From CAYJAD01 sp964372165 (lineage in GTDB: Bacteria; Desulfobacterota; Desulfovibrionia; Desulfovibrionales; Desulfovibrionaceae), in the NCBI GenBank assembly GCA_964372165.1, contig CAYJPT010000038.1:1-18502 (forward strand): DNA of 18,502 nucleotides, read 5' to 3'. The position numbers and the translations under genes are program-made. Below, one piece after another: positions 1 to 6,828 of the stretch (the stretch's first letter is position 1; every line of letters starts with the position of its first letter). The notes under the pieces were generated by a model. The model did not search any database, was not told the DNA's origin, and was given only the letters and a program-made list of their open reading frames with translations.

Positions 1-1
1 A

Positions 2-52
2 AGGAAACGCACTATATTTTTTTTTGACTTGTTGATTTAATCAGCGTTTCCT
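2..52. repeat. Inverted repeat upstream of azlC
   Basis: AGGAAACGC at 2-10 is the exact reverse complement of GCGTTTCCT at 44-52, separated by 33 bases that include a run of nine T. It could be the base of a longer RNA hairpin, an operator, or the end of an element cut by the window edge. Nothing further can be said because the left flank is missing. Confidence 0.4.
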
Positions 53-117
53 CAATATTATTTTTTCAAAGCCCATACAATGCTTGAATATTACCACGTA
101 AAAATATAAAAGAGCGC

Positions 118-813
118 ATGAATATTTTTTCACCTAATATAACTGAGGGAATAAAACGCGCTATACCTATAGTACTTGGCTACTTGCCTGTAGCATTTGC
201 TTTTGGCGTATTAGCTGTTAAAAACAATATTTCCCCTAGTTTTGCCATTATCATGTCCGTTTTTGTGTTTGCGGGTTCAGGGCAATTTGTAGCTGCTTCA
301 CTTTGGGGCAGCGGGGTTGGTGCTGCTTCTGTAATTTTGACGGTGTTTGTAGTTAACTTACGCCACCTACTTATGTCAGCCTCCCTTGCTACACATATGC
401 AAAAAAGTAGCCGTCTACAACGTTTTTTTGCTGGATATGAACTTACAGATGAAACCTTTGGAGTACATTCAGCTGCTTTTAGGCGTGGTTGGCAATTAGG
501 TCTTGAAACACTTTATGCATGCAATATAACTGCTCACTTATCTTGGATTGCTGGCACAGTTTTGGGCGTATACTTTGGAACTCTTATCACAGATGTACGT
601 CCTTTAGGGCTTGATTATGCTTTAACAGCCATGTTTTTAGCCCTACTTATACCGCAACTATATAGCCGCTTAGATGTTTTAGTGGCCTTATTATCTGGCA
701 TCGCTTCCGTTAGCCTTAAGCTTATGGGTTTTGGTCAATGGAATGTTATTTTAGCAAGTATTATTGGTGCAAGTATTGGGCTAGTCTTATATAAACGCAA
801 AAGGCGCACATGA
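118..813 (+). CDS. azlC: AzlC-family branched-chain amino acid exporter, large subunit
   Basis: A 231-residue polytopic membrane protein with the AzlC family look: an N-terminal segment with GYLPVAFAFGVLA, then FAGSGQFVAASLW (about residues 51-63) and VVNLRHLLMSASLA (about 78-91), followed by further hydrophobic helices and a basic C-terminus. AzlC works with the small AzlD subunit in the inner membrane to export branched-chain amino acids and analogues such as azaleucine. Length matches the family (about 230-250). The ATG at 118 has only a weak purine stretch (AAAGAG) upstream. azlD follows after 8 bases, so the two are surely co-transcribed. The substrate is inferred from the family only. 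Confidence 0.9.
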   Translation: MNIFSPNITEGIKRAIPIVLGYLPVAFAFGVLAVKNNISPSFAIIMSVFVFAGSGQFVAASLWGSGVGAASVILTVFVVNLRHLLMSASLATHMQKSSRLQRFFAGYELTDETFGVHSAAFRRGWQLGLETLYACNITAHLSWIAGTVLGVYFGTLITDVRPLGLDYALTAMFLALLIPQLYSRLDVLVALLSGIASVSLKLMGFGQWNVILASIIGASIGLVLYKRKRRT

Positions 814-821
814 GGTAAAAT

Positions 822-1148
822 ATGGATATTAATTTACTTTTATGCATTATAGGTTGCGCATTGGTAACTGCCATACCAAGAGTTATACCTCTCATGTACC
901 TTTCTGCAAAGGCTTTGCCTGAACCAATTTTACGCTGGCTTTCCTTTGTACCTGTTTCAGTTATGTCGGCTTTATTACTACCGGATTTGGTGATTCAAGA
1001 AGGCTTATTAGATGTTAGCATTTCAAACATCAATCTTGTAGCGGCTTTTCCTGCATTTTTTGTGGCGTGGCGCACAAAAAGTTTTTTTGGAACCATTGCC
1101 TGCGCTATGGGAACAGTGGCATTTTTGCGCTATATAAATTGGGCATGA
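822..1148 (+). CDS. azlD: AzlD-family branched-chain amino acid exporter, small subunit
   Basis: A 108-residue very hydrophobic protein with about four predicted membrane helices and the AzlD signature region near the N-terminus (ALVTAIPRVIPL, about residues 13-24), followed by RWLSFVPVSVMSALLLPDL (about 38-56). It is the small partner of AzlC in the exporter. The start is well supported: GAGGT lies just upstream of the ATG and only 8 bases separate it from azlC. Its stop codon overlaps the start of the next small gene (ATGA at 1145-1148), suggesting translational coupling. Confidence 0.9.
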   Translation: MDINLLLCIIGCALVTAIPRVIPLMYLSAKALPEPILRWLSFVPVSVMSALLLPDLVIQEGLLDVSISNINLVAAFPAFFVAWRTKSFFGTIACAMGTVAFLRYINWA

Positions 1149-1435
1149 TTATGCATAAAACACGTAAAAAACGCATTTTATCTCCCCTAGCTCCAGCTAC
1201 ACAAAGTCAATTTTTATTGGTACGTCTAGCACCAGACCAAGTAGGACCATTTAGATTTTTACTTGAAGCCTATGAACATATAGCTTATTTTTCTGTCATT
1301 AATAAATATGAAGCATTGCTAAAAATTGTCTTTTCTCCCCATAGACAGTATGCTGCACAAATGGCTTTGCAAGAAATTTCTCAAAGCATTCCATTAACGA
1401 TTATACCTTGGCCGCAAGCTGTACAAAGTACATAA
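1145..1435 (+). CDS. Small DUF4911-like protein of unknown function
   Basis: A 96-residue soluble protein. A basic N-terminus (HKTRKKR) is followed by a compact alpha/beta segment with FLLVRLAPDQVGPFRFLLEA (about residues 21-40) and a C-terminal IPLTIIPWP. This resembles the DUF4911 family common in Desulfovibrio-type genomes, recognised from memory of the family pattern. No catalytic residues are evident. A longer in-frame reading reaches back to 1067, but that part lies wholly inside azlD; the ATG at 1145 gives a 4-base ATGA overlap with the azlD stop, typical of coupled genes. ATG codons also occur at 1151, so the exact start is uncertain by two residues. Function unknown. Confidence 0.7.
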   Translation: MIMHKTRKKRILSPLAPATQSQFLLVRLAPDQVGPFRFLLEAYEHIAYFSVINKYEALLKIVFSPHRQYAAQMALQEISQSIPLTIIPWPQAVQST

Positions 1436-1498
1436 ATATTTTAGTGTGAACGACAAACTAGCTTATTAAAAAATTATCTTCTGCAATAGAGATACTTT

Positions 1499-2614
1499 AT
1501 GAAACGTATACGCCTTTCCTCTGCCAATGTTGGAAAAATTGAACTAAATGCTATAAGCAATTTTTTTCAACCCGATACTTACTTAGGCATGGGCCAGGAT
1601 GTTGTTTTTTTTGAAAATGAGCTTGCAAAATATTTAGGCATCAAAAACTCTCAAGTAATTGTTGTCAACTCAGGCACTGCGGCCCTACATTTAGCCTGTG
1701 CTTCAGCATGCCCCATTGATAGTGAAATCATTGTCCCATCTCTAACATACGTTGCAAGTGTTCAAGCAATTTCAGCAGCTAGGTGCAAGCCAATTTTTTG
1801 TGACGTACATATTGAAAGTGCAACTCTTGACCTTAAGCATGCTAAGACTCTCATAACACCTAATACATCTGCAATTATGCCTATGCATTATGCTGGCAAT
1901 CCTCATGCCTTGAAAGAAATTCATAATTTTGCAGCTGAACATAATTTACGAGTAATTGAAGATGCGGCCCATGCATTTGGAAGTACCTTTGATGGATGCA
2001 AGGTTGGTAGCTTTGGTGACATAGTATGCTTTAGTTTTGATGGCATAAAAAATATTACTTGCGCCGAAGGTGGTGCAATTATAGCGTTTGACTCCCAAAT
2101 TGCAGAGCATTGCCGTCAAATGAGAGCATTAGGTATCATCAAGCATGGTTCGGATTTTGATGTTAAAGTGCAAGGGTTTCGTTATCATATGAGTAATATT
2201 TTTGCAGCCATAGGGCGTGCTCAATTAGCTAGATTTGATACTGATTTTGCAAAATATCGTAAAGAATTATTAGCTTACTATTACCATAAATTAAAAAAAC
2301 TTGAAGATTGCGGAAAAATATTTTTTATAAAAACCGATGTGCGAGCACAAATAATACCTCATATATTTGCTGTGCGCATATTAAATGGTCAAAGGGACAA
2401 TTTGCAAAAAGCTCTTACTACTTTTAACATTGAAACGGCAATACACTATAAACCTAATCATTTATTAAGTTTTTACAAAAGCAATATTTATTTACCCAAC
2501 ACTGAGCAATTATATTCTGAACTTTTAAGCTTGCCTTTACACACTCAAATAGAACAAGATGATATAAACATTATTTGTGCACACATTTACAATTTTTTTG
2601 GAATTCTCCAATGA
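1499..2614 (+). CDS. DegT/DnrJ/EryC1/StrS-family PLP aminotransferase
   Basis: A 371-residue fold-type I PLP enzyme of the sugar aminotransferase family. Visible landmarks are the N-terminal LGMGQDVVFFENELAKYLG, the cofactor phosphate-binding NSGTAAL (57-63), the PLP ring segment IEDAAHAFGS (153-162), and the Schiff-base region SFDGIKNITCAEGGA with the likely catalytic lysine K184. Family members transaminate 4-keto or 3-keto nucleotide sugars for LPS, O-antigen or antibiotic sugars. Length is normal (360-400). The canonical TGEGG after the lysine reads TCAEGG here. No nucleotide-sugar or polysaccharide genes lie beside it, so the substrate cannot be guessed. The Shine-Dalgarno is weak (AGAGAT), starting about 12 bases before the ATG. 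Confidence 0.88.
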   Translation: MKRIRLSSANVGKIELNAISNFFQPDTYLGMGQDVVFFENELAKYLGIKNSQVIVVNSGTAALHLACASACPIDSEIIVPSLTYVASVQAISAARCKPIFCDVHIESATLDLKHAKTLITPNTSAIMPMHYAGNPHALKEIHNFAAEHNLRVIEDAAHAFGSTFDGCKVGSFGDIVCFSFDGIKNITCAEGGAIIAFDSQIAEHCRQMRALGIIKHGSDFDVKVQGFRYHMSNIFAAIGRAQLARFDTDFAKYRKELLAYYYHKLKKLEDCGKIFFIKTDVRAQIIPHIFAVRILNGQRDNLQKALTTFNIETAIHYKPNHLLSFYKSNIYLPNTEQLYSELLSLPLHTQIEQDDINIICAHIYNFFGILQ

Positions 2615-2618
2615 ATTA

Positions 2619-2647
2619 ATGTAAAACACCATGTTAGCTAATATAAT
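2619..2647 (+). promoter_or_regulatory. Candidate promoter for the exonuclease-like gene
   Basis: A perfect TATAAT -10 hexamer lies at 2642-2647. The best -35 at 17-base spacing (2619-2624, ATGTAA) matches the consensus at only three of six positions. Transcription would begin near 2654, close to the first possible start codon of the next gene, which slightly favours one of the later starts for that gene. Confidence 0.35.
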
Positions 2648-2671
2648 ATAAAGTGCATTAAAAACATATAT

Positions 2672-3319
2672 GTGGCTATGGCTATTATCAGCACAAAGCA
2701 TGCAACAACAAATAGCAAAAACTATAAAATGTCAAATTTATTAAATTTATTATCCGAAAATAAAAACATGCCTCTAAGCTTAGAGCCTTATATGGTACTT
2801 GATGTAGAAACTCGTCGCTCAGCTAAAGAAGTGGGCGGGTGGCATAATGCAGCTGATATGGGTGTTAGCATTGCAGTGCTCTATGATAGTAGTGACGATA
2901 GTTTTACACCCTATACGCAAGATGAATTAGGTTTGCTTTTTAATCGCTTAACTCAAGCAAGTCGTATTATTGGTTTTAATATCGTAAAGTTTGATTACAG
3001 CGTTTTGCAGCCTTTTTGCCCTTACAATTTGCAATCATTACCTACTCTTGATTTACTGTTACATATTCAAAAACGTCTTTCCTTTAGAGTTTCACTTGAT
3101 AATATTGCTAAAGCAAGCCTTAATATAGGCAAAAGCTCTGATGGCATGCAGGCATTAACTTGGTGGAAACAAGGTCGATTAAGTGATATTACGCAATACT
3201 GTACGCAGGATGTAGATATTACACGTCGTGTATATTTGTATGGACTAAAAAATGGCTATATTTTTTTCACCAATAAGAAGGGGAAAAATTCTTGTGTGGC
3301 GGTAGATTTTAAAAATTAG
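2672..3319 (+). CDS. DEDDy-type 3'-5' exonuclease-like (RNase H fold) protein
   Basis: Up to 215 residues, with the three exonuclease motifs of the DEDDy superfamily visible in order: Exo I LDVETR (D44, E46), Exo II GFNIVKFDYSVL (D108), and Exo III QYCTQDVDITRRVY (Y176, D180). D127 in LPTLDLLL is also family-typical. This places it with predicted exonucleases related to the YprB/PolB proofreading-domain group; cytoplasmic nucleic-acid degradation is inferred. No other domain is attached, so it is a stand-alone nuclease domain. The start is uncertain: GTG at 2672 is the longest reading, with in-frame ATG at 2678, 2729 and 2768 and no convincing Shine-Dalgarno at any. Conservation would be expected only from about residue 38 on. 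Confidence 0.75.
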   Translation: MAMAIISTKHATTNSKNYKMSNLLNLLSENKNMPLSLEPYMVLDVETRRSAKEVGGWHNAADMGVSIAVLYDSSDDSFTPYTQDELGLLFNRLTQASRIIGFNIVKFDYSVLQPFCPYNLQSLPTLDLLLHIQKRLSFRVSLDNIAKASLNIGKSSDGMQALTWWKQGRLSDITQYCTQDVDITRRVYLYGLKNGYIFFTNKKGKNSCVAVDFKN

Positions 3320-3350
3320 CCAAAGCTAAACAATATTAACTTTGGCTAAT
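3315..3350 (+). terminator. Hairpin at the stop codon of the exonuclease-like gene
   Basis: ATTAGCCAAAG (3315-3325) pairs perfectly with CTTTGGCTAAT (3340-3350) around a 14-base AT-rich loop, giving an 11-bp stem that contains the gene's TAG stop. Only a short TATAATT follows, so it is a weak intrinsic terminator or a 3'-end-stabilising hairpin. Confidence 0.55.
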
Positions 3351-3360
3351 TATAATTCAG

Positions 3361-3621
3361 TGTTAAAAAAGTTTTAACTCAGAGTGCTGACAAAGTCAGC
3401 ACGACCCGATAAATCAGGAAACCTGCCCGAAGGGTGCGAAGCATAGCCGTTAGGTGAGCTTGCGAACCTTACGGATACAGAGAGCAAAGATAGGCGGAGC
3501 TTTGCTTCGCCGTAAAGTGACTGATTTTCGTGCCTTACTGCCAAGGCAGCTTGTCTGCCTTAGGCGGCACAAACGCCTGAAAGGGGGTTTGTCATCAGTC
3601 TGTGTTAAAAAAGTTTTAACT
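3361..3621. repeat. Multi-hairpin intergenic unit bounded by a 19-bp direct repeat
   Basis: TGTTAAAAAAGTTTTAACT occurs at 3361-3379 and again, identical, at 3603-3621. Each copy is itself a palindrome (GTTAAAA, three-base centre, TTTTAAC). Between them is a GC-richer block with consecutive hairpins: GTGCTGAC/GTCAGCAC (3384-3402), CCGTTAGGT/ACCTTACGG (3447-3474, one mismatch), GGCGGAGC/GCTTCGCC (3493-3511), AAGGCAG/CTGCCTT (3543-3561) and AGGCG/CGCCT (3562-3578). The right copy runs into the last codons of the TerC gene. The bounded, structured and compositionally distinct block fits a miniature non-autonomous element, a repeated intergenic sequence, or a structured RNA. Open frames of about 60 codons cross it on both strands, but neither looks like a protein gene. 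Confidence 0.55.
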
Positions 3622-4578
3622 TCCTTTTTTTTCAGGAATAAATGATGCTGCAACACCTAAGAATAATAGACCACCAACTACTCCAAGGCTTGCCATAGCA
3701 GGCATGTGCACGCCAATCATAACAGCAAGAAGCATTTTAATACCAATAAATGCCAAGATGGCAATTACACTTTTTTCAAGATGCTTAAGATATCGTTTGG
3801 CCGCAGCTAGAAAAAAGTACATAGAGCGTAGCCCTAAGATAGCAAAAATATTACTTGTGTAAACGAGAAAAGGATCTTGAGTAACAGCAATAATTGCTGG
3901 TACTGAGTCAAAAGCAAACATTACATCTGACATTTCAACTACTATTAGACAGAGAAATAATGGGGTAGCTTTTAATATGCCACTACCAATCTTACCATCC
4001 TTATCAACACGTACAAAAAACTTATGCCCCTCAATTTGTGGGTGTACGGGTATAAACTTTTGTGTTGTTTTTACAGCCCAGTGGTCTGTATAGTCTACAA
4101 TTTCTTCTGTTTCTTTACCCATTTGTTGCCACATTTTCCATGCAGTCCATAACACAAATATCCCAAAACCAGCTAGGGCATAAGGCCCAAAAGCTTCTAC
4201 CAATTTTGTACCTGCGGCAATGAAAATAAAGCGCATAATCAGTGCACCCAAAATGCCATAATAAAGAACACGATGCTGATATTCATCTTTAATACCAAAT
4301 GAGCCAAAAATAGCCATAATTACAAATAGATTATCAACAGCAAGTGATTCTTCTAGCAAATAACCTGCTAAAAATAATTGCGCAGGCTCAGGACCAAAAT
4401 TCCACCAAATATAACCCATGAAAAGCATAGCCAAGGAAACCCATACCGAGGTCCACATGGCAGCATTTTTCATGCTAATTGCTTTGTCATCTTTATGGTT
4501 ATGTAAGTCAAACCACAAAAAGAAAAAAATGACTGCAAAAAAAATAATAATTTCCCAAAGTGAATGTTCACCTAGCAT
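3616..4578 (-). CDS. TerC-family integral membrane protein (Alx/YkoY type)
   Basis: A 320-residue protein with about eight or nine hydrophobic helices and the two acidic membrane motifs that define the family: EESLAVDNLFVI (76-87) and VEMSDVMFAFDSVPA (214-228). A cytoplasmic loop of roughly residues 150-200 separates the two halves. Family members such as E. coli Alx and B. subtilis YkoY/YceF are linked to manganese export or to loading Mn into exported enzymes. The ATG at 4578 is preceded by GAGGA. A yybP-ykoY riboswitch sits directly upstream, so Mn2+-dependent expression is very likely; its presence argues for a metal role rather than tellurite resistance. The 3' end overlaps one copy of the 19-bp repeat. 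Confidence 0.93.
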   Translation of the reverse strand: MLGEHSLWEIIIFFAVIFFFLWFDLHNHKDDKAISMKNAAMWTSVWVSLAMLFMGYIWWNFGPEPAQLFLAGYLLEESLAVDNLFVIMAIFGSFGIKDEYQHRVLYYGILGALIMRFIFIAAGTKLVEAFGPYALAGFGIFVLWTAWKMWQQMGKETEEIVDYTDHWAVKTTQKFIPVHPQIEGHKFFVRVDKDGKIGSGILKATPLFLCLIVVEMSDVMFAFDSVPAIIAVTQDPFLVYTSNIFAILGLRSMYFFLAAAKRYLKHLEKSVIAILAFIGIKMLLAVMIGVHMPAMASLGVVGGLLFLGVAASFIPEKKGS

Positions 4579-4611
4579 TTTTATATCCTCACGTTAAAAT
4601 TATACGCTTAA

Positions 4612-4651
4612 AAATAAAAAAAACCTTCCCGGCATAGCTTGCCGTGAAGGT
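4612..4651 (-). terminator. Intrinsic terminator acting as riboswitch expression platform
   Basis: On the minus strand ACCTTC-CGGCA... pairs as a 12-bp stem with one mismatch (plus-strand arms 4623-4634 and 4640-4651, five-base loop), followed by a run of T interrupted once by A (4612-4622). The 5' arm of this stem re-uses bases of the aptamer P1 helix, so the two folds exclude each other. Confidence 0.85.
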
Positions 4652-4754
4652 CTTACCACTTGATTTACTCAAGGACAACGCCAGACCAACTAAGGTCATG
4701 CTGTTGACGCTGTCTGGGTTTCAAGAACCCGGTTACTCCCCTTGCACAAAATGT
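4612..4754 (-). ncRNA. yybP-ykoY manganese riboswitch
   Basis: Read on the minus strand, the leader of the TerC gene begins with GCAAGGGGAGTAACC, the hallmark GGGGAGUA of this class. A GGGTT/AACCC helix, the internal ACAGCGTCAACAGCATGACC segment and the closing TAAGACCTTCAC follow. P1 forms from GTGCAAGG (4740-4747) and CCTTCAC (4644-4650). CCTTC is also the 5' arm of the downstream terminator, so ligand-bound P1 should prevent termination and turn the gene on. The class is known to sense Mn2+ and to control TerC-family genes; the match to both motif and target gene makes the call firm although no covariance search was run. Confidence 0.9.
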
Positions 4755-4783
4755 CTACTACCTAAGTATAAGGTAGCTGTCAA
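4755..4783 (-). promoter_or_regulatory. Candidate promoter of the riboswitch-terC transcript
   Basis: On the minus strand a perfect TTGACA (plus 4778-4783) is followed after 17 bases by TAGTAG (plus 4755-4760), a weak -10. The predicted start near 4748 falls right at the 5' strand of the riboswitch P1 helix, which supports the placement. Confidence 0.5.
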
Positions 4784-4799
4784 GTGTTGTACTATATAA

Positions 4800-4839
4800 T
4801 GAGTATCTCAAGTTTAGCTTACTAAACTTGAGATACTCA
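4800..4839 (-). terminator. 18-bp perfect hairpin downstream of the IHF/HU gene
   Basis: TGAGTATCTCAAGTTTAG (4800-4817) and its exact complement (4822-4839) enclose a four-base loop, CTTA. It begins 9 bases after the IHF/HU stop on the minus strand and separates that gene from the TerC promoter. No good T-run follows on the minus strand (ATTATATAG), so it is either a weak terminator or a transcript-end stabiliser. Confidence 0.6.
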
Positions 4840-4848
4840 CAAAAAAAT

Positions 4849-5139
4849 CTATTTGCCGTTAAGCTCAGTACGGAATTTACGTGAAAGACGAAACACTACA
4901 ACTTTACGAGGTGCAAGTGTAATGGTTTCATCTGTTTGAGGGTTACGCCCTTTACGAGCATTTTTATCATAAGCCTCAAATTTACCAAAACCACTAACAA
5001 GCAAAGAATCATCTTTCTTGATAGCACCCTTCATAACCTCTAAAAGTTTTTCAACAATGTTCTTAACATCAGAGCGATTTTTGTCGGTTTTTTCGTAAAT
5101 AGCTTCGACAATTTCTGCTTTTGTTAAAGTCTTCCCCAT
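4849..5139 (-). CDS. IHF-alpha/HU-family DNA-bending protein
   Basis: A 96-residue protein of the bacterial histone-like family: LTKAEIVEAIYEKTD at the N-terminal dimerisation helices, SGFGKF (49-54) at the saddle, and the beta-arm RKGRNPQT (62-69) with the DNA-intercalating proline P67, ending in the family-typical FRLSRKFR. The GRNPQT arm and SGFGKFEAYDKN are closer to IHF-alpha than to classic HU, but the two are hard to separate by eye. A longer reading starts at a TTG (5151), but the GGAGG there is clearly the Shine-Dalgarno of the ATG at 5139, so the shorter form is right. It is monocistronic, ending in an 18-bp hairpin. Confidence 0.92.
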   Translation of the reverse strand: MGKTLTKAEIVEAIYEKTDKNRSDVKNIVEKLLEVMKGAIKKDDSLLVSGFGKFEAYDKNARKGRNPQTDETITLAPRKVVVFRLSRKFRTELNGK

Positions 5140-5486
5140 AATAACCTCCAAATACCTGAAATATTTTGTTTTCTTTGTCCCATCGCACCTAACTATAAAT
5201 TCCCGTGTCGCAAATATTGCTTAAAAAAAGCATTTGTGACAGAATTCATAACGATGAAAAAGCATAAAAGTATGCCTAGGGAAAGATATACTCTGCATCT
5301 TGCTTACATGCAAGGCTTTTTTGGAATTTTGTTGTTTTTTTTTACATTTAAGTTATAAACTAATTATTCTTATTTTATAAGTAATGTTTTTTTGAATTTA
5401 CACATTTGAAGATCCTGCAAACAAATCAATACATTACAACACCTTAAAAGCAACAATGTAAACATAAATCGTAGTTAAAATGACTT
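5140..5486. other. Divergent intergenic region, AT-rich
   Basis: About 350 bases between divergent genes. Apart from the GGAGG ribosome site of the IHF/HU gene at the left edge I see only T- and A-runs, a small hairpin TGCTT/AAGCA (about 5218-5232) and a TATAGT (minus strand, about 5190) without a good -35. On the plus strand TTGAAG and TACATT stand 18 bases apart near 5406-5435 as a weak promoter for the radical SAM gene. No coding frame is convincing. Confidence 0.5.
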
Positions 5487-6506
5487 ATGAAAATTAAACT
5501 TCACTGGCAAAACCCCAAAATAGCTGTCACCCCTGTATTGCCAATATTTATTCCGTATGCAGGGTGCCCAGTACGATGCATTTTTTGTGCGCAAGACATA
5601 CAAAGCGGTACTAAACAAAAAAACATTAAATCTACTCTGTTAGAATATGAATTACTTTTAGAACACAGAAGACATGCAGGTCATGCAAAAGTAGAATTAG
5701 GCTTTTTTGGAGGTACTTTTACTGCAATTGCCGATGCTGACCTAGAGCTTTGCTGTGAATTTGTTCACAAACATATAATAAATAACAATATTGTTAGCGC
5801 GCGATGTTCCACAAGGCCAGATGCATTAAATAGCAATATACTCAAAAAATTAAAAGCTTCAGGGTTCAACATTATAGAACTTGGCATACAAAGCTTTAAC
5901 AACGAAGCCTTGCAAACTTCAAAGCGTAATTACACCAAAGAAACAGCAATCAAAGCTTGCGAATTAGTATTAGAACAAAAACTTGATCTAGGTGTACAAC
6001 TTATGCCCGGCATGCCAGGAGTTAGCTCAGAAGTTTTTTTACAAGATACAAAAATAGCCCTTGAACTTGATGCAAAGGCACTACGTTTTTACCCTTGCCA
6101 AGTACTTAAAGGCACAGCACTTGCCGAGCTATGGCTACAGGGTAAGTATATACCTTGGGATTTTGATCAAACTGTTACTACATTAAGTCAGGCTTGGCTC
6201 ATGGCGCATACAAATAAAGTTCCGGTAATTCGTATGGGGCTTGCTCCTGAGCTTAAACTTGAGCAATCAATACTAGCTGGGCCACACCATCCTGCTCTTG
6301 GCAGTTTAGTTCAAGCTGAGGCTATGTTTTGCTATATCCAAAACGCATTAGATGGACATAAGGCAAAGTCCATCACTATACCCAAATTTTGCCAAGGTTT
6401 TTTTGGCGGCCAAAAAAACTCTTTATGGCAACGCTGGCAAGAGCTTGGTGTATTCAAACACAATACAATATGGCATGACAAAGCGTATGTTGAAATAGCC
6501 TACTAG
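5487..6506 (+). CDS. Elp3-like radical SAM protein
   Basis: A 339-residue cytoplasmic enzyme. The radical SAM cluster motif CPVRCIFC supplies C27, C31 and C34 (CxxxCxxC). FGGTFTAI (74-81) is the glycine-rich SAM-binding strand, and STRPDALN (108-115), ELGIQSFN (131-138) and the later RFYPCQVLKGTALAELW are characteristic of the Elp3/MiaB/NifB-type radical SAM group. The C-terminal acetyltransferase domain of true Elp3 is absent; this is the stand-alone bacterial version whose substrate is not established. The ATG at 5487 has no clear Shine-Dalgarno, but the conserved part begins within 20 residues of it. The gene stands alone and ends in a hairpin terminator. Confidence 0.85.
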   Translation: MKIKLHWQNPKIAVTPVLPIFIPYAGCPVRCIFCAQDIQSGTKQKNIKSTLLEYELLLEHRRHAGHAKVELGFFGGTFTAIADADLELCCEFVHKHIINNNIVSARCSTRPDALNSNILKKLKASGFNIIELGIQSFNNEALQTSKRNYTKETAIKACELVLEQKLDLGVQLMPGMPGVSSEVFLQDTKIALELDAKALRFYPCQVLKGTALAELWLQGKYIPWDFDQTVTTLSQAWLMAHTNKVPVIRMGLAPELKLEQSILAGPHHPALGSLVQAEAMFCYIQNALDGHKAKSITIPKFCQGFFGGQKNSLWQRWQELGVFKHNTIWHDKAYVEIAY

Positions 6507-6550
6507 TAAACAATCAAAATAACTACCGTATTCGCAAATAAAAATATTTT

Positions 6551-6579
6551 AATGAGCATGTGAAAAATTGCTCATTTTT
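6551..6579 (+). terminator. Intrinsic terminator of the radical SAM gene
   Basis: AATGAGCA (6551-6558) pairs with TGCTCATT (6569-6576) around a 10-base loop and runs into five T. The stem is short, so this is a modest terminator, placed 45 bases after the stop. Confidence 0.6.
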
Positions 6580-6650
6580 AAACTTGTAGGCTATTTTAAT
6601 TTAGGATATAAAATACTTGCTTTCTGCTCTTTTGTGTATATGTTAAAAAT

Positions 6651-6679
6651 TAGACTTAAAAAACAATTCAAACTAGAAT
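6651..6679 (+). promoter_or_regulatory. Candidate promoter of the hdr-flx operon
   Basis: TAGACT (6651-6656, four of six) and TAGAAT (6674-6679, five of six) stand 17 bases apart. This would give a 5' leader of about 140 bases before hdrC. Other AT-rich hexamers nearby make this a weak call. Confidence 0.25.
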
Positions 6680-6828
6680 ATTTTAATGAGTTTATTTAAA
6701 TATTGTGCCTAATACAGACAAAAAATATATAAACAAGCTGTATGTAGTCCCCCTCTTATTTGATACTATATACACAAAAATTGTCTGGCAGTATTCACAA
6801 AGATTTTATGTTAACAAGTGGAGAAAAA

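Larger units (their letters stand above)
6507..6828. other. Leader region upstream of the hdr-flx operon
   Basis: About 320 non-coding bases: the radical SAM gene's terminator at the left, then AT-rich sequence carrying a candidate promoter and, at 6815-6828, the ribosome site GTGGAG before hdrC. An in-frame reading upstream of hdrC begins at a TTG (6760) but has no ribosome site, so I treat 6760-6828 as untranslated leader. No riboswitch or small-RNA signature is recognised. Confidence 0.5.

Noticed and set aside
3411..3430. AAATCAGGAAACCTGCC resembles the 3' B12-box region of a cobalamin riboswitch
   Set aside because: The other conserved parts of that riboswitch (GCCACTG, GGGAAGG) are absent nearby and no cobalamin gene follows; CAGG-AAA-CCTG is a simple hairpin that can arise by chance.
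3450..3656. Two overlapping open frames of about 65 codons on opposite strands
   Set aside because: Both lie in the multi-hairpin block, have no ribosome site, overlap the TerC gene end, and their Arg/Leu-rich composition follows from the structured DNA.
5139..5151. TTG start adding four residues to the IHF/HU protein
   Set aside because: The added codons are the GGAGG ribosome site of the true ATG.
6781..6800. Possible Rex (NADH sensor) operator TTGTCT-N8-TCACAA ahead of hdrC
   Set aside because: Only the right half-site is perfect and the spacing is two bases longer than the usual TTGTGAA-N4-TTCACAA palindrome, so it is not symmetric enough to call.
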